Source: Nephrocerus scutellatus (Eukaryota > Arthropoda > Insecta > Diptera > Pipunculidae). From it: a stretch of 64,000 nucleotides of DNA. Positions within the stretch are counted from its first letter, which is position 1, and each line of letters begins with the position of its first letter. Below the pieces are notes generated by a model that was given only the letters and a program-made list of their open reading frames with translations, was not told the origin of the DNA and did no database searches. Shown piece by piece: positions 43,791 through 55,800 of the stretch. The translations under genes were made by a program, and so were the position numbers. The stretch is from assembly GCA_947095585.1 (NCBI GenBank), contig OX352765.1, forward strand, positions 16,862,444-16,926,443, read 5' to 3'.

Positions 43791-45239
43791 CGTACGTTTC
43801 ATGAGAAAATTCTTAAATCGTTTCGTTGCCGTGGTCGTCATCGTTCATCAGTGTATCCGAGGCTGATTTGGGGTTCCATAATATGGTTTTTTTACGGGCG
43901 AGGTTATTGGCTTCGCGCCAAACTTACTTTGAAGGGACTAGCCCGATCATTTTGCTTTTCCTGTATTAGAGGAAAATTACCAGCTGCCACCACGTGGAGG
44001 CTTGATCGCACTTCCACCAGTCAGAGATAGTTGCGGCCACATGCATTCCTGAATTATTCGCCCTATTCTGCTGATGGCTGACCGCCAGAAGATAGAATAG
44101 ATAGATCCAATAATTTTTGAGGACGCACTTATGTCAATTTTTGTATTATTTGTAATATTTTCTTAGATTTTTCTTGAACTCAAAACCTAAAACACTGAAG
44201 CGAACTAATTTTCTCAGATGGAGATCAATTTGCTCTTTAAAAGATATTTTTAAGACAACCATAGCTTCCTTTGGTCTCGTTCTAATTAGTATTGACAGCT
44301 TGTTTGTATTTCTCGTCTGAAGAGTGCGGCAAAACAAATTTCCTTCCAGTCATTGGTTGCGAGTTGCCCTTGCCTTGAAAGATCAATTTTGGAGCAAAGC
44401 ACTAGATCAACGTTTAGTCACCTCCTCCTACTGTGTCAAACAATGTATGCGCGTTTGATCGATTTGCATGAAGTTTTCCAGTATTTCACTTTTCTTAGGT
44501 AAAGTTGTGTTTTCCTTGGAGTTTCTTGAAGCAGCATTAACAGATGAAAAACCTCCTTACTCGTATATAGAGGTAATCCTATATTTCTAAGCGTGAGGTC
44601 AATCTGCGTGGCAAACAACATCAGAAACTCGAATCCAGAAAAAGAAAATTAATTATTATGCCCTGCAAATAGCGTTATTGTTTGGATTGTCCGATTGTTT
44701 GACTCTGACTGAACTCCCCAGCTGCTGCACGCGGAGGTGGGAATATTTCTTTTTAAAAATAGTTTCGTGTTTTTTTTGCTTTTCTATGAAATAAAAGAAA
44801 GACACTGTAGGTTTTGGCGAAAAACGCCCGACGGTGTGCATTGAACCATGTAATAAGTGTGTTGGGCGTGGGTTTATGAGAATCACAGATTATGAGGTAA
44901 TTCCTTTCAATTGTTTATGTGCGATTGTATAATGCACGCAACACAGACAAAAGATATTTCACGAATTAATCGAATTTGAATGGCAACTAATGAAAATGGA
45001 AACAAAAACAATAAAGGTTTCTCTGCTATTTACTTCCATTCATTCACTCAGAATGAACTTTGAAGATTTTCCCACAGATTATCATTGATGTGGTGTTATG
45101 TTTACCGCTTCAGTTTTATCGCTACTTTATCAACGTTGTGAAGGCTTTCGACAGCACAACAGCGTAACTCGGGAGGCTATGAGATTGCATGAAAACATTT
45201 TGTAACAAACTTAGGCACGAACAGTTATTTATTAAATTC
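43791..45239. other. Unassigned; one protein-like minus-strand frame at 44436-44640
   Basis: 44436-44640 minus reads FEFLMLFATQIDLTLRNIGL and KEVFHLLMLLQETPRKTQ, which looks like protein but matches no family I know. 43791-44030 may be upstream sequence of the RTE endonuclease. Nothing else supportable. Confidence 0.35.
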
Positions 45240-45385
45240 TCTGTATTAACTTTGCGTCCGGAAGTGTTTGTTTGTGGTTGGCTAGTAAAATAAATTTTTA
45301 ATCCACTTCCTAAAACTTTGGAAGTGATCGAGGGGCTCCTATATAAATGTTTTCAAAATTTCAATAAAAGGGGCAGTGTAATTCC
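45240..45385 (+). repeat. Dispersed repeat Y copy, short
   Basis: ctgtattaactttgcgtccg, then aatttttaatccacttccta and gaagtgatcgaggggctcct. Same left boundary as 3965 and 24535. Truncated by the following RNase H fragment. Confidence 0.6.
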
Positions 45386-45389
45386 ATTT

Positions 45390-45770
45390 TTGGCGAGTTC
45401 TACAGTTCTCTAGAATGTCTCTATGCCGGCGTCCAGCACAGGTGAATGTTGAACTGCTCCGCCATCTCCTTGAGAGATGATCGGCAGTCAAGGGCTACAA
45501 TAGAGTTCGTAGAGACTGATTCTAAAAATTTCAGAGCAAAGTGGCTATTCGAGAAAATGCGAATATTCTTAGCGAATATCACATTTCTCTTCAGCCAAGA
45601 CAGAACTTCTTTAATAGCCATGATTTCTGCTTGGAAAACACTGCAGTGATTGGGAAGTCGGAAAGAGAGACTAAGATTAAGCCTTTTGTAGAAAAACCTC
45701 CGCCAATCACGTCATCAGTTTTATACCCATATGTGTAAAAATGCATGTCTTGTGACCACCCACCCATTGA
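45390..45770 (-). mobile_element. Non-LTR RNase H domain fragment (copy K4)
   Basis: From 45770 down: MHFYTYGYKTDDVIGGG (decayed TDGSKT motif), FSTKGLILVSL, MAIKEVLSWLKRNVIFAKNI and EMAEQFNIHLCWTPA. Same family as 40670-40880. Its upstream portion seems to continue at 46491-46815 across an intervening repeat. Confidence 0.8.
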
Positions 45771-45774
45771 CCTC

Positions 45775-46490
45775 ATACACACTGACGCCACGCCCACTTA
45801 CACCCGCGTTTCCCGTCTGCCCCATCCCGCTGACCCCCGCCCACTGACCTCCAGCCCACTGACCACCCACCCATTGACCTCATACACACTAACGCCACGC
45901 CCACTTACACCCGCGTTTCCCGGCTGCCCCATCCCGCTGACCCCCGCCCACTGACGCCACGCCTACTTAAACCCCAATAATTAACCAACTCACCAATCCA
46001 GAAAACTATAGAATTGACACTTATACAGGCAAAAAATGTACACTTGTTCGAATATTCTTTATATGAAGATTATATACAGGGAAAACTACATTTTCCTACC
46101 CAGCGCCACCTATCAGGTCCAAATTTTGTAAACGACTTTCTTTTTATTTAAATATTATATGGTGTGAATTTGAGCCAAATCGTTCCATAAATAAGAATTT
46201 TCGGAAAAAAAAACGACACCAGCGCCACCTATCGGGTCCAAATTTTGTCAACATTTTTTTTTTTTTAAATCTTATATGGTGTGAATTTAAGCCAAATCGT
46301 TCCATAAATAAGAATTTTCAGAAAAAAAACGATACCAGCGCCACCTAGCGGGAATGAATTCTCCCTTTAAACCTTTTCTGGACTTCCACAAATAATTTAA
46401 GACCAAAATTAGCCAAATCGGTTCATCCGTTCTCGAGTTTTAGCCAGTCTAACGCACAGCAATTGATCTTTATATGTATAGATAAGAACC
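45775..46490 (+). repeat. Composite repeat: C-rich 2-copy block plus three CAGCGCCACCT modules
   Basis: Two C-rich units (ccacccacccattgacctca at about 45758 and 45865) with gcgtttcccg(t/g)ctgcccca. Then modules starting cagcgccaccta at about 46099, 46221 and 46336 (spacing 115-122) with gtgaatttgagccaaatcgt. The end is aaatcggttcatccgttctc ... ttatatgtatagat. The same parts occur at 17755-18240. Non-coding; it splits a RNase H-type element. Confidence 0.75.
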
Positions 46491-46815
46491 AGATACTAAG
46501 CTTCTCCAGAGAAAGTTAAGCTTATGCTTTTGATAGAGGAAGGGCCAACAAGTGGGATTTCGTATTTTCTAGAGAAGACGATAAGTTCTGTTTTATGAGG
46601 GTTTACTCACAACTCAACTCAACAACGAGCTTGCTAAGAGCATTCTGTACGAGGCATCTCAGCAGCTCGTTCACCACCCAGTTCGATAGAAGTGGGGATA
46701 GAACTCCACCTGGCGGGGTTTCTCTTCTGACAGATCTTTTAGCAGACGACACACCCAGTTTTGAGTTAATGATCCGACTCGTAAGCAAGAGTTCGCCATG
46801 TGAGTCATCTGCCTT
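46491..46815 (-). mobile_element. Non-LTR RT fragment (copy K5), motif B region
   Basis: Minus strand: ADDSHGELLLTSRIINSKLG, RRETPPGGVLSPLLSNWVVN (RT motif B, like GTPQGGVLSPLLWN) and ELLRCLVQNALSKLVVELSC, ending with the KSISLTFSGEA block that matches 40005-40050. Probably one element with copy K4, broken by the 45775-46490 repeat. Confidence 0.78.
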
Positions 46816-46834
46816 CATAGTCGACAATGCACCA

Positions 46835-47305
46835 GGCGCGGAAGTTCTACCAAAGAGCCCGCGGTAAGACGCAATGTACACCGCGTTGCACATACTGCAA
46901 GGACAAAGAGGGTAATCTGATCGCCGATCTCAAAGGCATCTTAGAGCGATGGGAAGAGTACTTTCATCAGTTGCTAAATGGCCAGCTAACTGTGAAATTG
47001 GAGGTTTCACTAATGTCCGAGGATCATATACTGTGCTGCCGCGGACTGATGAAAATAGGAGGCCCCACATTACACCAAACAATTAATAAAATTATAGCGC
47101 AAGTATGGGAGGAAGAAGCTATGCCAGAAGACTGGCGAAGAGGCATCCAATCATAAGAAGGGAGATTAACCAAAATGCAAAAGCAATTATCGTGGTATAA
47201 CGCTGTGGAGTATCGTGTTTAAGATTTTCTCCTCTATCCTTCAAGACAGGATAGCCCCATACGCTAAGGTCATCATTGGTCCATACCAGTGTGGCTTCAT
47301 CCCAC
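46835..47305 (+). mobile_element. RTE-like fragment (family B, copy 7), linker and RT start
   Basis: DKEGNLIADLKGILERWEEY, FHQLLNGQL and WEEEAMPEDWRRGI (pre-RT linker), then the RT start with frameshifts up to the ggtccataccagtgtggctt block at about 47278. Replaced at 47320 by a different RT. Confidence 0.78.
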
Positions 47306-47324
47306 GAAGGTGATGGAAAAATGT

Positions 47325-48535
47325 GGAAATGGAAATGTGTGGAGTACCACAGGGATCTGTCCTAGGCCCACTTCTATTTGCCTTGTATATTAATGATCTA
47401 ACAAATCTTTGCAAATCTGTTTCCGTGCATATGTACGCTGATGATGTACAAATTTACTTCTCACGACCTTATGAGGGCTTTTGGTAGATTGTGTTACCAG
47501 ATTTAATGAGGATCTTGGCCGTATTCATGAGTGGGCTCGTAGAAATTGCCTGCGACTTAATCAAGCAAAAACACAATGCCTGTTAATTGCCCGGTCCTTG
47601 CCACTGGCTAATGACTTACCTAGCATAATGCTTGATGGCAATGTAATCCAATATTGCACTAAAGTTAAAAATCTAGGTGTAATTATCAACAGTGGTCTGT
47701 CTGCTAATGACCATAAAAACTCAGTTGTTGGCAGAATATATGGTACCCTTCGCTACCTGTGGAAGAGTGCTGTTTACACTCCCCAGGGTATTCGTTTAAA
47801 GCTGGTGCAGACACTACTTTCTTTTCGCAGACTTCAAGTTGCTAATAACGCCATGGTTAGATATGTTTTCATGCTTCCTAGATATAGCCATATTTCTAGT
47901 TATAACACAGCTATCCTCAATTGTACGCTAAAAGACTACTTCATCATTAGAAACTGTATTTTCATTCATAAAACACTATATTTTCGAAAGCCTAGGTACT
48001 TCTTTAGATAAGATCCAACTTTTGCAGACCACTCGTTGTCAATGTCTATGCATTCCTCGATACAACTACTTGAATAGTCAGCGCATGTTCTTCATCCATG
48101 CTGTCAGATTGTGGAACTCTCTTCCCGTTTCCTTGAGGGTAATAAATAGGTCTGGTAGCTTTAGACAGGCAATATACGAATATTTTAGAGACAATCTTAG
48201 TTAAACATTTATTTTATGTTACAGTTGCAATTTAATCATCTTAGCGGCTTCTTCTATCTTTCATTTCATTCTTTCTGTTCTTTTATTAGTTTTTATTTTT
48301 TCTATTTTTTCTTAACTTCCTCTTTTCTTAGTTACTATTTTATTATATTGTATATTAATATTATTGTATTATTATAATATTTTTTTTAACTTATTAATAT
48401 AGGTTTTATTTAATTATACGACATTATAGTATATAATTGCTTGTACTACTAAAAGAATGTATGTTCTTATTGTACTGTATTGTTTATTTGTTATAAATTA
48501 AATTAAATGAAATTAAATTAAATTAAAATGAAAAA
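47325..48535 (+). mobile_element. Jockey/CR1-group RT and 3' end of a distinct family (copy L)
   Basis: [20 protein letters not shown] (47339-47398) and [12 protein letters not shown] (intact YADD, about 47425-47460), then, one frame later, a 176-codon frame with IHEWARRNCLRLNQAKTQCL, VKNLGVIINSGLSANDHKNS and KDYFIIRNCIFIHKTLYF. The C-terminus RQ..RLWNSLPVSLRVINRS lies near 48100-48150. An AAATT-rich tail sits at 48490-48530. Truncated 5' and frame-shifted; a stop at 48009 breaks the tail. Confidence 0.85.
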
Positions 48536-48539
48536 TATC

Positions 48540-49445
48540 TAGAGGTTCAAAACTCACTACACCTTCTTTTTATAGACTTTAAAGCCGCCTATGACAGCAT
48601 AGCCAGAGTAGAACTTTATAAAGCCATGAGAGAATTCGGCATCCCAAATAAACTGACACGTCTATGTAGCCGTTGATCAGGACCAATGTTATAAGCCAAG
48701 TAAAAATATCCGGATTACAAGGGGATGGACTGCCCTGCGTCCTTTTCAATCTGGCGTTGGAGAAAGTGATCCGAGACTCTGATGTAACAGTGAGAGGAAC
48801 AATCCTCTATAAGACCATTCAGATACTGTCTTACGTAGGAGATATTGACATCGTTGGTAGAAACCCAACAGCTGTACAGAAAGCTTTCATCCAAATCGAT
48901 CAGGCGGCACAAAATCTGGGGCTGCACATAAATGAGAGCAAAACAAAGTGGTGGCCACGTCTGCGACTAGAAGATCCAACATTGGTCCCTCAATTAAAAT
49001 AGTAGAGCGCACATCTTAAGTAGTGCAATCCTTTAACTATCTCGGGTAAACTGTAGCAGCCGATAACAGCATGGAACCAGAAATACGCGCAGGGTTGCTT
49101 TAAGCCAACAAAGCCTACTATAGTCTGTCAAGACTCTTCAAATCCAGAAACTTAACCATAACATCCAAGCTGCTGGTATATTAGACAATGGTCATACCAG
49201 TACTTTCATATGGATCCGAGACTTGGGTGGTAAGCAAAAAGCATTCTGACCTCTTAGCCGCGTTCGAGAGAAAAGTCTTACGGAGAATTGTTGGCCCCGT
49301 ATGTGAGCCCAGTACACTGACGAGCATTACCGCGATATCGACATCGTGAAGAGAATTAAGCTCCATTGGGCAGGACACCTAGCTCGCATGAGCGAAGAGG
49401 ATCCTGCTCGGAAAGTCCTTTGCGGCAGGACTAATGGAACACGAC
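48540..49445 (+). mobile_element. RTE-like fragment (family B, copy 8), RT to near 3' end
   Basis: FIDFKAAYDSIARVELYKAM (palm) near 48570-48630; MIRTNVISQVKISGLQGDGL and CVLFNLALEKVIRDSDVTVR; TAVQKAFIQIDQAAQNLGLH; NYLG, SYGSETWVVSKK, and LARMSEEDPARKVLCG near 49380-49430. The palm box of other copies (YADD) reads YVGD here, so it is dead. No ATG tail; broken at 49445. Confidence 0.85.
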
Positions 49446-51055
49446 ACCTCAATAATTTAGTATCTCCTTTTAAATGCATGTTGGCGATTCTCTCTTTGTA
49501 GTCTTTTTCATCTCGTACCAGCACATGAATTGCTGGACGTTTTGTGCGCCGCCAGCACATATTTTATCAGCTTTTATTACTAAAAGCACCGCTTTCATTC
49601 ATTTAGGCTTTTTACCCCTACGATTTACATTTTCTTAAATGATCATACGCTACTGAATTTAATTTTGTTCATGACTTTCCTTTGAGTTCTAAGGTAATTA
49701 TGCATTACAAGACACCGGAAGGAAAATGAATGACGGAAAACAGAAAGATATTTTCATAAAAAATACACACCACAATTGAACTTATGAAACGCAACAAACA
49801 AGGCAATGGCTTCTTTTCATTGTTAATTATCATTTTTTGTGAAAAAGAGGTACACGTAACACAAAAATATAGAAAAAAATTTACTAGTTATTGTTCGAGT
49901 TACTTCTTAGTAGCCGTGGCAGTCATAAAACTCAGTTCAATCTCAGATTTGGAATCAACCATCTAAACTTGCTTACCTTATACCAATGAACTGCAAAACA
50001 ATAATTAATTTATTATTTTTGTTTGTAGTCCATATGTATAGCTAATTTATGTATATCCGTAGTAAACATATTACTGCTGCATGTTCCGTGACTTAAGCAA
50101 CGATTGCTCTTGCGGCTGTGCGGTGCAATTTTATGTCACTCTTTATGCTGTCAATTGAAGGATTTATGTTTGGGCAAAATGTGATTTAATTCCGTCATTA
50201 ATGCAGCTGGATGCTGATGGATTTATGCACGATCACTGATGTCGGGGGACAATAACCCACTTAGGGGTTTTCCAGAACGAAGCAGCCGCCAAGCAGCAGC
50301 AACAACAATAATTGATGCCATGGCAGGTATCGGCAGCATGCTGATTTCTGATAATTCGTTCCAATTAAAGACACGAATCCGGAGCAGAGAATGCAGTCGA
50401 CTTTTATGTTCTGAGTCATGTCAGTTTGGTTTACCTCAACACTAACAGGTTCTCAATGTGGCTCGAAATTTCCGTTTGCATCGCTGTTTACGGTTTCATC
50501 ATATTCGCATCTGTGCTTCACGCCAGTATTTGCAACCAGGCTTACAAATATCTTAAATCAAGATTTAAGTGCATAATTGATATCCAAACCATTAGCCAGC
50601 TTATCATTCCTGACCAAAAAAGTTGCACAAGTTTTAATTTTATAGAATCAGCTTACTTGCTGATTTTTTTGCTTTTCACACCAAAAACGATAAACACCAA
50701 ATATGACGCATCCAAAAAAGACAGAGAAGGTTCCCGATAGAGCTCATAGCAGGAATATTGAACATTCAGAAAGTCTTCTGCTCGCTTTAATGTCCATTTA
50801 TCTGCATCAATAATAAGGACTTACTGGAAAAGTGTGTTGCACAATTGGTATCCAATTATTGTCAACCAACGCTTGTATTTTTTTCGTTTGTTGACATAAA
50901 GTTATTCACCTCGTTCACTATTGGAATTAGTTTTTTTTTTGCTTTTCCAGACTGATCTTACCTAAAAATGACCTACCTGCGTTGATTGCTGCATAGCCGC
51001 AGTTTATCGTTTACTTTCAATATCTTTTGGAAATTTCTTGACTTGCTAAGTCGTA
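49446..51055. other. No supportable gene
   Basis: Frames at 50239-50445 and 50426-50740 are unrelated to known families and appear random. AT-rich. Confidence 0.45.
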
Positions 51056-51059
51056 AATG

Positions 51060-51680
51060 GATAAGTTCGGCCATTCAAAAGACTCAGTATTTACTTTCAA
51101 TGGTAGACATTACATGACCGTGGTTCGGATTTTCTCCGCTAAGAAAACTTTCTCCGTCGCTTCTTTAATTCGCGATTATTGGCAATACGAATATAACAAT
51201 TTTGCCCCGATCCTATGTTTCTTTTCTTCATTAAAGACAAATGGAAGACTGCAGACTTCTCTTAACCGCTTACTATAACATCAATAGCAAATCAGAGATT
51301 TTTTGATGACCTTAAATTTCTATTTATGTCTTTCATAAAAAAAAGAAACAAAAGAAGACCCAAGTGACTGTCTTGTGGTACACCTGACATTACCTGGAAA
51401 GAATGCAAACGAAAATCGTTTACGCAAAACGAAAACCAATAGCATTTAGTTTTAAAATTAAAAGGTTATGATTAACAGATTCCAGAAGCTTTTTCAAGAT
51501 CAATATAGACGCAATCGACTTGACAGTTTTCACGAAACGCCGAGTAATTATAGTTTGAAAATATGACTAGATTTTGCCGAAATGGAAAACATCCATGTTG
51601 TTCCTGAATTATGTGCGTTTTTACGATGGAAAATAATTTATCTTTAATTGCTTCAAAAAATTTAGGAATATTAAGCAATT
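51060..51680 (-). mobile_element. Jockey-like RT fragment (third family)
   Basis: Minus strand: MLNIPKFFEAIKDKLFSIVK, EQHGCFPFRQNLVIFSNYNY and CQVDCVYIDLEKASGI (palm, equivalent to QVDVIYTDFSKAFD), then VMSGVPQDSHLGPLLFLFFM (motif B) near 51330-51400. It resembles the fragment at 5093-5420. A truncated SINE abuts it at 51682. Confidence 0.8.
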
Positions 51681-51681
51681 A

Positions 51682-51900
51682 ACATGCGAATCCCAGTAAC
51701 ACCAAAAGTATTTTTTACGGTGTCCAAGATCTCGCAAATGGGTAACAAACGTTCCGAAAAGCTTCTCAATTCGCCGTTCGGATCCGGCCTTAAATTGTAG
51801 GTCCCTTCCATTTGTGTCCAAAAATATACCTGCACAACACAAATGGTCGCGAGAAGCTAGGCCTTGGACCGCAACGGTCTGTCGCGCACACAATTGACCA
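51682..51900 (+). mobile_element. Second copy of the tRNA-derived SINE, 5' truncated
   Basis: Begins inside the B box (gcgaatcccagtaacacc at 51687) and follows the body of the 37.2 kb SINE: gggtaacaaacgttccga, caattcgccgtt, cacaaatggtcgcgagaagc, ccgcaacggtctgtcgcgc. An extra ggatccggcctt is present. No clear target duplication was found. Confidence 0.82.
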
Positions 51901-51904
51901 CAAG

Positions 51905-52234
51905 ATTTGGCCAGGTAGCCAGCTAGCCACAAAAAAAAACACACGAGCACGCTAAGTTAATATAGAGAATTTAAGAAGGGATTAAATCTTGAAGAAGGTA
52001 TGACAAGAACATTGAAACTAATTGAATACAATTTCAATTTTAAAACTCAACTTATGCAAGAATATAGTGAAAGATACAGTGGATTGCATCACCAGGAAAG
52101 GCCGAATCAAATTCGAATCAAACACGGCTGCCTGTAGAAACGAAGAGACCAGAAAAAAGTATGGTCAAGTGATAGGACTCGTCCTGCAGGAAGGAATACT
52201 AAGTCCTGGGCCTGAAATGTCGGGCGTATAAGAG
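51905..52234. other. Spacer with an inverted repeat-Y boundary
   Basis: gcacgctaagttaatataga at 51948-51967 is the inverse of the left boundary of repeat Y (tctatattaacttcgcgtgc) at 24536. The rest is unassigned. Confidence 0.45.
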
Positions 52235-52950
52235 AAATGGATATAGGTCTTAAAAATACTGTCATCCGGATCACTTTCAACCCCATTCAACACCTATAAT
52301 GAGCTCCGAAAAGAGGATGGACTGGCCTGCGCCCTCTTCAACCTGGCGTAGAAGTAAGTGATCCGAGACGTAACGGCGAGAGGAACAATCCTCTTTAAGT
52401 CCATTCAGATAATGGCTTACGCAAACGACCTTAACATCGTTGGTGGCCACGTCTGCGACTAGAAGATCCAACATTGGTCCCGCAATTAAAATAGGGGAGC
52501 GATCAAAGCTGCCGGTGTATAAGACAATCGTCATACCAGTACATTCATATGGATCCTAGACTTGGGTGCTTAGCAAAAAGCATTCTGACCTCTTAGCCGC
52601 CTTCGAGAGAAGCGTCATACGGATGATTGTTGGCCCGAAGGACGATTCCGTGGATTCTATAATGATGAGATCTACGAGCGTTACCGCTATGTCAACATCG
52701 TGAACAGAATTAAGCTGGGTAGGCTCCGGTGGGCAGGACACCTAACTCGCATAAGCTTAGAGGGTCATGCTCGGAAAGTCCTTTGCGGTAGGATTTATGG
52801 AACACGACAGCGAGGCCGGCCAAGCCTACACTGGAAGGATAGCGTAGACCAGGACGCCCAGAGTTTAGGGATGCCATCTCAGTGAAGTGATTTTTTGCGG
52901 GAGGCCAGCACCGGACACTGGTTGTAGTGCCAAATGTGATGATGATGATA
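52235..52950 (+). mobile_element. RTE-like 3' part (family B, copy 9)
   Basis: Short RT remnants (DGLACALFNLA near 52317), a deletion joining to the connection domain (FIWILDLGAKQKAF, shifted), then VNIVNRIKLGRLRWAGHLTR near 52695-52750, GRIYGTRQRGRPSLHWKDSV and DQDAQSLGMPSQ. Ends gccaaatgtgatgatgatga at about 52930-52950. Inactive. Confidence 0.85.
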
Positions 52951-52954
52951 CTTT

Positions 52955-53505
52955 AAAACGTACATATGTTGCAACTGTGCGCTCCAGTTTTGAATATGGT
53001 TGGGTTATTTGAGGCTCTAATATTTATTTATATTGCATTAGACTGGAGAGAATTCAAAAATCTTTTACAAGATTTGCATTGAGGCATGTGAACTGGGGTG
53101 ATTGCTATCCTTCATATAAGGCTAGGGGTTTATTGATCAACCTTCAATTACTAGAAGAGAGCTAGAAAGAGATTTCCTTGTTAAATTTTGTTAGTCACGT
53201 ATTTACAGACTCCATTGATTGCCCGGATATCCTATCCTTGTTTCATTTGTATGCTCCTGATAGGCCTTTGCGCTGACATTACTGATTGCAACAGGAACTT
53301 ATTGTTGAATGATTCGATTGTTTAATGTTCTGTTGCTTTTAGCTCCATTTGCAATCTGATTAAATTTTTTATGTCAAAATTAGCGTTAAATAAATGATAA
53401 ATGATATATTTAGATAATCAATTTCTCATATTATTCTTGTAAATCGTTAGTTTTTAAGTTTTTTAAGTCTGTTTCTTAGACTAATAAATAAAAAATAAAT
53501 AAAAT
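52955..53505 (+). mobile_element. Jockey/I-like RT C-terminus and 3' end
   Basis: TYVATVRSSFEYGWVI, RLERIQKSFTRFALRHVNWG, CYPSYKARGLLINLQLLEES, then SLLNFVSHVFTDSIDCPDIL. This is the RT C-terminal pattern ending before a taaataaaaaataaataaaa tail at 53481-53501. 5' truncated, with stops. Confidence 0.78.
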
Positions 53506-53850
53506 TTTAACCCATTTCCTAAAGCTCGATTTTATTAAAACTTTGCACACCAGTGTATTTCCGATGACAACACTTTCTATTAAAATTGGGAAGTGATCGG
53601 GCCCAAGGGTCGGGTGGCTCCCATATAAATTTTTTCAAAAAAATTACTCGATTTTCTTCAAATTTTGTACACATATGTGAATTTCCGATGACAACACTTT
53701 TGTTAAAAAGTGATCGGGGCCCAAGGCCCACGTACTTCATATATTTAAAAAAAAAATTAACCCAAGTTTATTCAAACTTTGTACAAGGAGTTGTACCTAC
53801 AAGTAGAGAATTTTCATGAAATTTTTTATTTTAATGGGTTGTTCTTTTGG
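53506..53850 (+). repeat. Dispersed repeat Y copy with two to three units
   Basis: ttttaacccatttcctaaag, tttgcacaccagtgtatttc and gatgacaacactttctatta occur twice (about 53545 and 53660), then a degenerate third unit and catgaaattttttattttaa then tgggttg at the end. Same family as 3965, 24535 and 45240. Confidence 0.7.
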
Positions 53851-55800
53851 CATTAATTTTTGGGTGTCAATTCCCCGAAAAGTTCTTCAGCCTACTGAAG
53901 TTCTGATATTCGTAGCAAACTGACAAACTTTCGTTGGGAAATTGATATCTAATAACGCCAGAGTTGTGAGACTTAAAAACTAAAAGTAGTCCAATAAAAA
54001 TCCATAAATTAAAATTGATTGTCGCATGAATGAGTATTTTACTTACTTTTTAATTAACAAAAAACGAATCGAAGAAAATCTCAAGAAAAAAACCCAACAA
54101 CCACGACAACATTTTCATATACATACTCATACACCAAACCCGCCAATCACGAATTGTCCACATAAATGTTAAGGTTGAATCCGAACGTCTAAGACCATCC
54201 GTAACGAATGCGACCGCCGCTGTAAGCAACAAACGAACGGGAATCGAACGGAATAATTCATCCAAAGTACAAGAGTTCGCATGCTAAGTGGCAATATAAA
54301 TTAAGGAATGAAAAAAAAAAGAAAACCCAACACTGATGGCTCTCTGTGTAACCTGTTCTAGTCGATGGCTTAAAATGCACATCATGCAAATGTAGTGTAG
54401 TGACTCCAACAACTACAACTAATATGTAGCATCTCTAGAGTATATGCGCGGTCGAGTGCATCACTAAGGAATGCAATGCTATTTCATCAGCAAAGCACCG
54501 AAAAAAACCAAACAATGCCATTTAGCGATGGATTGCTAAATTGTATCGAAATGTTGCAACAACTGTACAAGAAGTCAGCGAGTCACAATGGCCAAATTCT
54601 CGACATGAATCACCCTGGAAATAGCCACAGGCATTCTCGTCGTCCATATGTATATAGTGTGTGACACGAATTTTCACAAATAAATTTTCATTCATTTCGG
54701 CCTCCATACAAATGGTGCGAGTAGATTCAATTGAACGTCTGGAATATCCGTGTTGGAGGCAATTAAAGTTTCACCATATTTTGCACTCGCATTCCAATTA
54801 AAAGCGCCACACTTGCAATCTGCCATAGAAGAGTTGTACAGGGGAATACCATATTTACATTTTTCCACAAATTTTCGTGTTGTCGTTGGTATTGCTAGGA
54901 AATAAAACAGAAAACGAAGATGCTCCTTCCATTGCATACGAGGATAATAATTATTGCAATTGCATCAGAATAGGGAAGATGAGAGGGGGCATGGAATGGA
55001 AATACCATGCGATCATTCTGGTAAGTTAAGATGTCGCTGTACTACGAGTATGTAAATAACCAAGACGAGGATGCTCAAACAATGACATAGGAAGACACGA
55101 ACGTTCAACTGATCGTCTTTGGATGATCATATCTATCACTAAATTTTTTTTTTGTAATATCAAAGAGTGTAGTCCACCATATGCAGTGCATGAAACCTGA
55201 TGTACTGAACGTGTACGGTGTACACAATGATGATGTTCATTCCATTCCTTCCCATGTGTGGTTTTCTGGTGTCTTTTGGTTGTCGTCGCTAGCTCCTTGC
55301 GTCGATTTATCATAATTTTTTGAATGAATAAAATCTTTGTCAAGTGTATTGTCCGCATTAGCGTAACACCATCAGGTATTTCTGTGGGTTTCTGGTAATG
55401 TCATTAAAAAAGCGGATTTATCTCGCAAACTCTCGATATGCGGAAGGAAATGACATATTATGATAATAATGATTGAAGACAGGGATAATTATTATTACAA
55501 TCATGTTAGTGGCGATGAAAAAGCCAATGATGACAACGCGTAAAACTATGAGCAATATTAGAATACAAATTACACTCATTATAACTTACTTTTAAAGATA
55601 TTTTTTTCACACTGGATGCACAACATAACTAAACTGTGTTCCTTTCTTCGGAAATATATTTAGGAGTTTCTTTTGTCTTGACTGACCTTACTGTCTTCAC
55701 CAGCGAACTGTTGTCTAAAGCCTATGGGTGTGCACAATTTATGCAACTTTTGTGCTTTTTTATATAAATTGCGCACGCGCAAAGGGGCTTGCACCCTTAT
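53851..55800. other. No supportable gene
   Basis: Random short frames. No recognised RT, transposase or spliced gene. Confidence 0.45.
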
